Shown here: positions 27,474-34,298 of the stretch, piece after piece | Numbering within the stretch: the first letter of the stretch is position 1 | How the letters are laid out: each line of letters starts with the position of its first letter | Source of the DNA: Phycisphaerales bacterium | Lineage (GTDB): Bacteria; Planctomycetota; Phycisphaerae; Phycisphaerales; SM1A02 | Length of the DNA: 41,437 nucleotides | Reading direction: 5' to 3' | Assembly (NCBI GenBank): GCA_013003065.1 | Contig: JABDLI010000367.1 | Location: 1-41,437 of the forward strand | Made by a program: the position numbers and the translations under genes | Notes under the pieces: model-generated | What the model saw: the letters and a program-made list of their open reading frames with translations, nothing else | What the model was told of the DNA's origin: nothing | Databases searched by the model: none

Positions 27474-29006
27474 ATGACCGACGGCTTGCCGGACAATGCA
27501 GATCGCGGCCGGGTGCTCGTCACCGGCGCTACCGGGTACATCGGTGGCCGCCTCGTGCCACACCTGCTCGAGCAGGGGTGGCGGGTCCGGTGCCTGGTGC
27601 GTTCCGCCCGGAAGCTCGAACGCAGGACGTGGGCGGCCCATCCGCGGCTGGAGGTGGTCGAGGGTGACGCCTCCGACGAGGCGACGATCGACCGGGCGAT
27701 GGTCGACTGCGATGCCGCGTACTACCTGATCCATTCGATGATGGTGGCCGGTTCGGAGTACCGCGACGAGGACCAACGGCTCGCCCGGCTCTTTGCCACG
27801 GCCGCCGCGCGTGCGAATCTGAAGCAAATCATCTACCTCGGCGGCTTGGGCGAGACCGGTGCGGACCTGAGCGAGCACCTCACCTCCCGACGCGAGGTGG
27901 AAGGCGTGCTGCGGGAGGGGACCGTTCCCGTCACGACGCTTCGCGCCGCGATGATCATCGGCTCGGGTTCGGCGTCGTTCGAGATTCTCCGGTACCTCGT
28001 CGAGCGGCTGCCGGTGATGATCACTCCGAAGTGGGTGTCGACCGAGAACCAGCCGATCGCGGTTCGCAACGTGATCCACTACCTCGCGGAGTGCCTGAAC
28101 ATCCCGGAGACGATCGGACGGACGCTGGACATCGGCGGCCCCGACGTGATGACCTACCGAGCGCTGATGCAGGTGATGGCGGCCGAGCGGGGCCTGCCGC
28201 GCCGCATCGTCATCCCCGTGCCCGTGCTGACGCCGCGGCTCAGCTCACTGTGGATTCACCTCGTGACGCCGCTGAGCTCGCGGATTGCCCGTCCGCTCGC
28301 CGAAGGGCTGCGCAACCGTGTCGTCTGCGCGGAGGACGATGCGCGGCACCTCATGCCGCAGCGACTGCTCAGCGTGCGGGAGTCGATCGCCGAGGCCCTC
28401 GGCCAGCTCGACGCGCATGACATCGAGACGTCCTGGTCGGACGCGGGACCCATCCCCGGCGATCCCGACTGGGCGGGGGGGACGGTCTTCACCGATCGAC
28501 GTGACGTCCAAGTGGCCGCGACGCCCGAAGCAGTGCACGCAGCGGCGTGTCGAATCGGCGGCGGCGAGGGCTACTACGCGGCTTCCTGGCTGTGGCGACT
28601 CCGCGGGATCATGGACCGGCTCGTCGGGGGTCCGGGCCTTCGCCGGGGCCGTCGTGATCCGGAGACGGTCGGATACGGCGAGGCGCTGGACTTCTGGAGA
28701 GTCACGGGAATCGAGCCCGGGCGGTTGCTCGAATTGCGCGCCGAGATGAAGCTCCCCGGCGTGGCCACGCTGACGTTCGAGATCGAGCCCGCCGGCACCG
28801 AACGATCGAAGCTCACCCAGACCGCTCGCTTCAAGCCGAAGGGGTTGTTCGGGTTGCTGTATTGGTACGCCGTGCTGCCGATGCACGGCTTCGTGTTCAG
28901 CGGCATGGTGCGTGGCATTGCGCGGTCGGCCGAGCGTCGCGCGCTGCACGCGGATGCCGGGGAACCGCTCGGCGACGACACGGGCGGCCTGGCCCCCGAT
29001 TCCTGA
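27474..29006 (+). CDS. Atypical SDR NAD(P)-binding protein fused to DUF2867
   Basis: Cytosolic protein of 510 residues. The start at 27474 follows GGAGGGG (27459-27465); an earlier ATG at 27441 lacks a binding site. Residues about 12-310 form an NmrA/atypical-SDR Rossmann domain with the dinucleotide motif TGATGYIGGRL (residues 17-27), the strand CLVRSARKL that suits NADP, and YYLIHSMM and IIYLGGLGE segments. Residues about 335-500 match DUF2867 (EGYYAASWLWRLRGIMDRLVGGPGLRRGRR, GEALDFWRV, PKGLFGLLYWYAVLPMHGFVF). E. coli YbjT-type proteins have only the first part. The photolyase gene begins 8 bp after its stop, so the two are surely cotranscribed. Substrate unknown. Confidence 0.9.
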   Translation: MTDGLPDNADRGRVLVTGATGYIGGRLVPHLLEQGWRVRCLVRSARKLERRTWAAHPRLEVVEGDASDEATIDRAMVDCDAAYYLIHSMMVAGSEYRDEDQRLARLFATAAARANLKQIIYLGGLGETGADLSEHLTSRREVEGVLREGTVPVTTLRAAMIIGSGSASFEILRYLVERLPVMITPKWVSTENQPIAVRNVIHYLAECLNIPETIGRTLDIGGPDVMTYRALMQVMAAERGLPRRIVIPVPVLTPRLSSLWIHLVTPLSSRIARPLAEGLRNRVVCAEDDARHLMPQRLLSVRESIAEALGQLDAHDIETSWSDAGPIPGDPDWAGGTVFTDRRDVQVAATPEAVHAAACRIGGGEGYYAASWLWRLRGIMDRLVGGPGLRRGRRDPETVGYGEALDFWRVTGIEPGRLLELRAEMKLPGVATLTFEIEPAGTERSKLTQTARFKPKGLFGLLYWYAVLPMHGFVFSGMVRGIARSAERRALHADAGEPLGDDTGGLAPDS

Positions 29007-29014
29007 AACGCATC

Positions 29015-30604
29015 ATGCCCGGCGAACCAGCCATCCCCTCGATGCGTGTCACCGGTTCCGTGCGGCATCTGGTCATCGTCCTCGGTGACCAGCTCGACCG
29101 CTCGCCGGCGGCGTTCGACGGGTTCGATGAGCGTCGTGACGCCGTCCTCATGATGGAGGTCGAGGAGGAGTCCACGCACGTCCCCAGCCACCGGCAGAGG
29201 ACCGTCCTGTTCCTCTCGGCGATGAGGCACTTTGCGATGGACCTCCACGAGCGTGGTCATCGCGTGCAGTACGTCCGGCTCGACGATCGGCACAACACGC
29301 AATCCTTCGATGGCGAGGTGCGACGTCACGCGGAGCGTCTGGAACCGGAGTCGATCGTCTGCACGCACCCCGGAGAGTGGCGTGTCCTCGACGTGATGCG
29401 CGGCTGGAAATCCGATCTCGGCATCCCGGTCGACATTCGGCCGGACGACCACTTCCTGGTCGAGCCCGAAGCGTTCGCAGCGTGGGCGGAGGGCCGCCGG
29501 TCGCTCGTCATGGAGTACTTCTACCGCGAGCAGCGGAAGAGGCTGGGGATTCTCGTCGACGACGACGGCAAACCCGAGGGCGGCGCGTGGAACTACGACG
29601 CCGACAATCGCGAGTCGTTCAAGCGCGATCCTCAGATCCGACGTCCGTACCACGCGCGGCCGGACGCCGTCACCCGCGACGTCATCGAGATGGTCGAGCG
29701 ACGGCTGCCCGATCTGCCCGGCCGCATCGACGCGTTTCGGTGGCCCGTGACGAGGGACGAGGCGAGACGCGCCCTGAAGGACTTCGTGGAGCATCGATTG
29801 GGCGACTTCGGTCGGTACGAAGATGCGATGTGGACCACCGAGACGACCGTCTATCACAGCCGGCTCAGTGCGGCGTTGAATCTGAAGCTGCTGTCGCCGC
29901 GGGAGTGCGTCGATGCCGCACTCGACGCCTACCACGCCGGCGCTGCGCCGCTCAACTCCGTGGAAGGGTTCGTGCGACAGCTCATCGGCTGGCGTGAGTT
30001 CATTCGCGGTGTCTACTGGTTCGAGGGCGACGGGTACGCCGATCGGAACGGGCTGGATCACCACGGGCGACTTCCCGACTTCTACTGGTCGGGCGACACC
30101 GAGATGGCCTGCATGCGTCACTGTGTCGGGCAGGTGCTCGACGAGGCGTACGGCCATCACATCCAGCGGCTCATGGTGACCGGCAACTTCGCCCTGTTGA
30201 GCGGTGTTCACCCGCGGGCGGTCAGCGACTGGTACCTGGGCATGTACGTGGACGCGATCGACTGGGTGACCTTGCCCAACACGTTGGGGATGGCGATGCA
30301 CGCCGACGGCGGCGTCGTCGGCACCAAGCCGTACGCCGCGAGCGGCAAGTACATCAACCGGATGAGCAACTACTGCAAGGAGTGTCGATACGACGTCAAG
30401 GAGCGGACCGGCGAGACCGCGTGCCCGTTCAACACGCTCTACTGGGACTTTCTCATTCGTCATCGCGAGCGGTTTCGCAAGAACAACCGCATGGCGATGA
30501 TCCTGAAGAACGTCGACCGGATGACCAAGGACGAGCGGGTCGAGATCACGGTGTCCGCCAACGCGCACCGCGACGCGTTCGGCATCGGGTCGATCACCGA
30601 GTGA
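29015..30604 (+). CDS. Iron-sulfur bacterial cryptochrome/(6-4) photolyase (PhrB/CryB-like)
   Basis: FAD protein of 529 residues of the FeS-BCP group, which repairs (6-4) photoproducts or senses light. The N-terminus (VRHLVIVLGDQLD) is the antenna-domain strand of this family. The four [4Fe-4S] ligands can be placed at Cys366, Cys454, Cys457 and Cys470 (NYCKEC and ACPFN); the spacings 88, 3 and 13 are the same as in Agrobacterium PhrB (350, 438, 441, 454). The FAD pocket has GYADRNGLDHH, MVTGNFALLSGVHP and DWYLGMYVDAIDWV. The start is either 29015, 8 bp after the SDR stop, or 29042, nearer to the family N-terminus; neither has a good ribosome binding site, fitting translational coupling. It converges with the cupin gene. 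Confidence 0.95.
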   Translation: MPGEPAIPSMRVTGSVRHLVIVLGDQLDRSPAAFDGFDERRDAVLMMEVEEESTHVPSHRQRTVLFLSAMRHFAMDLHERGHRVQYVRLDDRHNTQSFDGEVRRHAERLEPESIVCTHPGEWRVLDVMRGWKSDLGIPVDIRPDDHFLVEPEAFAAWAEGRRSLVMEYFYREQRKRLGILVDDDGKPEGGAWNYDADNRESFKRDPQIRRPYHARPDAVTRDVIEMVERRLPDLPGRIDAFRWPVTRDEARRALKDFVEHRLGDFGRYEDAMWTTETTVYHSRLSAALNLKLLSPRECVDAALDAYHAGAAPLNSVEGFVRQLIGWREFIRGVYWFEGDGYADRNGLDHHGRLPDFYWSGDTEMACMRHCVGQVLDEAYGHHIQRLMVTGNFALLSGVHPRAVSDWYLGMYVDAIDWVTLPNTLGMAMHADGGVVGTKPYAASGKYINRMSNYCKECRYDVKERTGETACPFNTLYWDFLIRHRERFRKNNRMAMILKNVDRMTKDERVEITVSANAHRDAFGIGSITE

Positions 30605-30620
30605 AGAGATCGGGCCCGCG

Positions 30621-31397
30621 TTACGCTCCCGCGCCGAACATGACCAGGATGGCGGCGGCGGGTTCTTCCGTGTCGTTCCACCAGACGTGCGTCGCGTGCG
30701 GGGGGACGAAGACCGCGTGTCCCGCGGGCAACGACACGCGATGGCCGTCGACCTCGCCCTCGGCCGAACCCTCGACGCCGATGATCAACATGGGAAACGG
30801 CATCGCCTGCTCACGCGGATCATCCCGCACGCGGCCCCCCGGATCGATGCGAGACCAGGCGGTTCGAAGCCCGGTCTGGTAGTAGAAGGCGACGAACTTC
30901 GATCCGTGCGCCTCCCGGGTGAGTCCGGCGCCGAAGGGGATGACCTCCGGGAACCCACGCGTCCAGAAATGGAACGAGAACGGGTTGACGGCCGCGTACT
31001 GCTCCATCGACGGCGCGTAGCCGTCCATCTGCACGATGCTCATCGGCGTGTAGTCGCCGGAGAAGGCCTTGCCCTGCGCGGTCAGCGGATTGAGAGCGCC
31101 CCGATCGATCGCGTTCAGTGTCTCGGGCTCGATCCGGTAGATGAAGGTCGGCGTCGGGGCGGGGCCCTCGCTGAGTTCGACGCCCCAGCCGCCGGCGACC
31201 GGCTCGCCGGTCACGCGGACATGCCACTCACCCTCGCCCGGGACCCGGATACCGAAGAGCATCGGGTCGGCGGCGAACCGATCGGACCGAAAATCCTCGA
31301 CGTACGACGCGATGATCTGCTCGGCGGTCTTCTGCGGCTCGTCCGCCGGGGCGGCGATCGCGAGGACGGCCCCGATCGTGATTGCGGCAAGACTCAT
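30621..31397 (-). CDS. Exported SCP2-like / cupin two-domain protein
   Basis: Predicted exported protein of 258 residues; AAGGAG lies at 31406-31411 (minus strand) before the ATG. A signal peptide covers about 1-18. Residues about 22-125 resemble an SCP2 sterol-carrier fold (AEQIIASYVEDFRSDRF, WHVRVTGEP, FIYRIEPETLNAI, ALTAQGKAFSGDYTPMSIVQM-like region). Residues about 140-258 are a cupin_2 barrel (FGAGLTREAHGSKFVAFYYQTG, IGVEGSAEGEVDGHRVSLPAG, FVPPHATHVWWN). The two modules together suggest binding of a lipid or hydrophobic ligand; no clear iron-dioxygenase ligand set is visible. The AraC regulator upstream (89 bp, same strand) is a likely controller. The SCP2 call is weaker than the cupin call. 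Confidence 0.75.
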   Translation of the reverse strand: MSLAAITIGAVLAIAAPADEPQKTAEQIIASYVEDFRSDRFAADPMLFGIRVPGEGEWHVRVTGEPVAGGWGVELSEGPAPTPTFIYRIEPETLNAIDRGALNPLTAQGKAFSGDYTPMSIVQMDGYAPSMEQYAAVNPFSFHFWTRGFPEVIPFGAGLTREAHGSKFVAFYYQTGLRTAWSRIDPGGRVRDDPREQAMPFPMLIIGVEGSAEGEVDGHRVSLPAGHAVFVPPHATHVWWNDTEEPAAAILVMFGAGA

Positions 31398-31486
31398 ATC
31401 GGCATCTCCTTCTGTTCACCACGCTCCGTGGATCGTGACAGAACGATAGCGGAACCGCCGGCAGGGTCTTGAACGAATGGGACATC

Positions 31487-32278
31487 TCACCAGATCGTGG
31501 CGGCGGCGTCTCCCCGCAGATCGCGGGGACGGATGCCGCCAAGCTCCCCGAACTCGCGGGCCAGGTGGGCCTGGTCGGCGTAGCCGGTGTCCAGGGCGAG
31601 CCTGGCCCATGGCACCGTCGGGGAGGTGCGTCCGAGCCGGACCGCCCGCTGGAATCGGGTGATCCGCGCAAAGAGCTTCGGCGCGATCCCGATACGCTCG
31701 CGCATGAGCCGCCCGAGGTGACGCCGTGAGAGATGCACGTGCCCGGCCAGATCCTCGACGCGAACACACCCGGCCCGGCGGACCACTTCGTCCACGGCCG
31801 CATCCGTCACGTCGCATCGCGTCCCCGTCGTTCGCACGCAGTCCATGATCCACTGCTCGATCGCCCGCACGCAGGCACGGTCGTCGACGTCGCCCTGCAC
31901 GAGATCCACGATTGGGGTCGGGGGCGTTTCGACGACCGCGTCCAACCGCTCCACTCTGTTCGCCAGCGACGACATCGGGACACCGATCGCCCGCATCGCC
32001 CCCTCGGGGACGAGCTGCACGATCAGGATCCGGCCGCCGGCGCCCAGGGTGAAGTCGAAGGGCCCGGTCCGGGGTCCCGAAACGCAGGTCGCCTGCCACG
32101 GCCGTCCGGCGTCATCGAATGAACGCAGCACCGTTCCGTCGCGTTGAAACACCACGCATGAGGTGCCGTCGGGGAGCACCCGCGCCGACAGCGTCGCCTC
32201 ACGCGACGCGTGGACGGACCAGATCCCGGCGAGAATGCCCGCCAGTGGACGTGGAGCCGGGTGCCAATGCGAGTCCAT
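31487..32278 (-). CDS. AraC-family transcriptional regulator
   Basis: DNA-binding protein of 263 residues. The N-terminal ~110 residues look like a DUF6597-type ligand or sensor region (RPLAGILAGIWSVHAS, ARVLPDGTSCVVFQ). A linker helix follows, and the C-terminal HTH_18 domain occupies about 165-260: VRVEDLAGHVHLSRRHLGRLMRERIGIAPKLFARITRFQRAV for the first helix-turn-helix, then PWARLALDTGYADQAHLAREFGELGGIRPRDLRG for the second. This order and the G-I-x-P-K-x-F signature are diagnostic. It most likely regulates the exported cupin gene directly downstream, 89 bp away on the same strand, or itself. No ribosome binding site of note. Confidence 0.92.
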   Translation of the reverse strand: MDSHWHPAPRPLAGILAGIWSVHASREATLSARVLPDGTSCVVFQRDGTVLRSFDDAGRPWQATCVSGPRTGPFDFTLGAGGRILIVQLVPEGAMRAIGVPMSSLANRVERLDAVVETPPTPIVDLVQGDVDDRACVRAIEQWIMDCVRTTGTRCDVTDAAVDEVVRRAGCVRVEDLAGHVHLSRRHLGRLMRERIGIAPKLFARITRFQRAVRLGRTSPTVPWARLALDTGYADQAHLAREFGELGGIRPRDLRGDAAATIW

Positions 32279-32426
32279 GCTGCCTCATCTTTCGGGATCC
32301 CGCGCCCGGGCTTTCGATGGGTGCGTCGCGATGCCCGGGAGGCCGGCGGTCCCGATCGCCGACGGCGCCGAAGGGCCGAGATGCGCAGGCGAGCCGACGC
32401 AACACGCCGGCCGGCGACGGGCCGGT

Positions 32427-33722
32427 TCAGGGGGTCCGGGCGGCCCCGGCGAGCCACGGATACCGATGGGTGAACTCGGGCGGGATGCGCTCGGGTGGAG
32501 ATCCGTCGCCCATTCGCAGCGAGAACGCGATGCCCGCCGGCCCCCAATCGTCGACGCCGCGACCGACCCGCGCTCCGCCGACGCGTTGACCGGCGGCGAC
32601 GGCCGCGAAGGCGACGAATCGGCCGGCGTCCAGGTCGAAGGCGGCGCGTCCCAGGATCTGCGTGTCCACGCCACGCTCCGTCGGCGTTTGCTCGAAGCGT
32701 TCCCGTATGCCGTACTTGGGCTGTCCGTCCGCGGCGCGCGTCCGCGTGCGGCCACGCAGCTCGACATCCACGATGTTCCCACGTCGCGCGACGGTCTCCA
32801 GCTCGAGCGTCGCCGTCTCGACGTCGTCGTCGGCGAACGCCTGCGTAAACCCGCTCACCATTCCCTTGTCGAGAAAGCCGAGTGCGGCAAGACGCGCGAC
32901 GAGTTCGCGACGGACGGCCACGCGTCCGCCGATCTCGGGGGTGGGTCGCATCGACGCAACCTCGTCCGCGTCGAACCACACGAAGCTCCGCGACCACCGC
33001 TCCGTGACGACCATCCCTGCCACGTCGCGCCCGATGATCCGAAGCACGAGGCCGTCGGCCGGGTAGCGGTGCGCGACGCGATCGACCGGGGCGTCGGCGA
33101 TCGCGAGAGCCGCCGGAAGCGTGGTGGCCTTGTCGCGGGCAGTCGGGTCGAGGCTCTCCCATCGCGCGAGAGCGACGCGGAGCGTCGCCTTGACGTCCGC
33201 GACGTCACGCGTGAAGCACGAGGCCAGGAGACGCCCGGAGGGGGTGCACACGAACACACCCTGGTGCCCGGGATGTCCCTTCTGCTTCTGCGCGAAGACC
33301 TTCTGGAAGAACCGGGCCTCGGGCGTCGTGCCCGTGCGGAGTTCGTGCAACTCGTCGGCGACGGCGACGAAGTTGCCTGCGAGACGTTGCACTTCGCGGT
33401 CGGACCAGACGAACCGCCTGGCAAGCACGCCGTTGACTCACGTGCAGCCGAACGGGTGGCCATTCATGACGTAGATCATGAGCGGTCGGCGCTCCGCCGA
33501 CGCACGCCGGGCTCCGGCGCGGATCGTCGTCTCCCAGTCGACGGCGAGGTCGGCGAGAGCGGGTCCCGCCGGCTCGAGGGCCGTCTGCCAGTCGTCCAGG
33601 GTCTCCAGGGTGAGGCCGGCTTGATCCGCGGGAGGGCCGGGAAGGGCCGCGTCCGCGACGGCGAAGCTGCCGGTGCCGCCCACGATGGTGAGGAGGGCGG
33701 CGGAAAGAGTGCGCTGGAGCAT
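32427..33722 (-). CDS. Thioredoxin-like exported protein with in-frame TGA: candidate selenoprotein
   Basis: One continuous frame of 431 residues if the TGA at 33438-33440 is decoded. The start at 33722 has AAGGAAG about 8 nt upstream and gives a signal peptide (LQRTLSAALLTIVGG, cut near Val-Ala-Asp-Ala). Residues about 55-92 (VDWETTIRAGARRASAERRPLMIYVMNGHPFGC) look like the start of a thioredoxin-fold domain. Next come Cys93-Thr94, then TGA as codon 95, then VNGVLARRFVWSD, so the redox pair would be C-x-U. The fold continues with QGVFVCTPSGRLLAS. Residues about 240-431 are a separate unassigned beta-rich region. The second half keeps typical GC3 coding character with no further stop. A SECIS-like hairpin lies just after the TGA. 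Alternatives are a recent nonsense mutation or a base-call error from TGC/TGT. Other genes here use TGA as stop, so the code is standard. Confidence 0.6.
33404..33422 (-). promoter_or_regulatory. SECIS-like hairpin downstream of in-frame TGA
   Basis: On the minus-strand mRNA, CCAGGC (33421-33416) pairs with GUCUGG (33410-33405) around the 5-nt loop GGUUC (33415-33411), with a further G-U closing pair. The loop begins 22 nt after the UGA. Bacterial SECIS elements typically have the apical loop 16-37 nt after UGA, a short upper stem and at least one G in the first two loop positions; all three hold here, and the loop starts GGU as in E. coli fdhF. Short stems arise easily in GC-rich DNA, so this alone is not proof. 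Confidence 0.45.
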
Positions 33723-33799
33723 CGTGGTTCTTCCTTCGACCGCGGTCAACGTGCGATGCCGCGGTCACTCAATCGCGATGCGGATACCATCGCATCACC

Positions 33800-34261
33800 A
33801 TGCGAGCCGTCACACCGCTGTTTGTTTTCCTCGGCCTGGTCGCGGTTGCAGCCTTCTTCGGGAGCAACTTCACTCCGGGCGAATGGTACCAGGCTCTGCA
33901 AAGACCCGCCTTGGCGCCGCCGAACTGGATCTTCGGCCCGGTGTGGACGCTGCTCTATCTGGCCATCGCGGTCGCAGCGTTCCTCGTGTGGCGGAGGCCG
34001 GAGCGGAGCGGGCGTGCGCTCGCGCTCGTGCTGTGGGGGACGCAGCTGGCTCTGAATGCCTTGTGGTCGTATCTGTTCTTCGGTCTGGAGCGTCCCGGGT
34101 TGGCGCTCATCGAAATCGTCGTGCTTCTTGGGGTGATCGTCGCGACGACCGTCGTGTTCTTCTCGGTCCGCAAGTCCGCGGGCATGCTCTTCGTGCCGTA
34201 CGCCCTGTGGGTGAGCTTCGCCACGTATCTCAACGCCGGCTTCTGGTATCTGAATCGGTGA
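33800..34261 (+). CDS. tspO: TspO/MBR family tryptophan-rich sensory protein
   Basis: Integral membrane protein of 153 residues with five membrane helices, typical length for the family. Diagnostic segments are WYQALQRPALAPPNWIFGPVWTLLY at the helix 1-2 loop, QLALNALWSYLFFG in helix 3 and PYALWVSFATYLNAGFWYLN in helix 5. TspO binds porphyrins and cholesterol-like ligands and affects tetrapyrrole handling, oxygen or light responses. It diverges from the thioredoxin-like gene with 77 bp between starts and is followed 37 bp later by the amidohydrolase fusion. No strong ribosome binding site is seen before the ATG at 33800. A light-linked role, given the photolyase nearby, is inference. Confidence 0.95.
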   Translation: MRAVTPLFVFLGLVAVAAFFGSNFTPGEWYQALQRPALAPPNWIFGPVWTLLYLAIAVAAFLVWRRPERSGRALALVLWGTQLALNALWSYLFFGLERPGLALIEIVVLLGVIVATTVVFFSVRKSAGMLFVPYALWVSFATYLNAGFWYLNR

Positions 34262-34298
34262 CTGCGCGTTGACAGATGTTTCCCGCGGGAGAGTCGCC

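Noticed and set aside
28574-30568. Minus-strand frame opposite the photolyase
   Set aside because: The plus strand carries the four cluster cysteines with exact family spacing; the antisense product has no family features.
32427-33428. Separate gene starting at the GTG at 33428, with a short secreted peptide encoded upstream
   Set aside because: There is no ribosome binding site, no signal peptide, and the split would cut a thioredoxin-like fold in the middle. One frame with a decoded or mutated TGA explains the sequence better.
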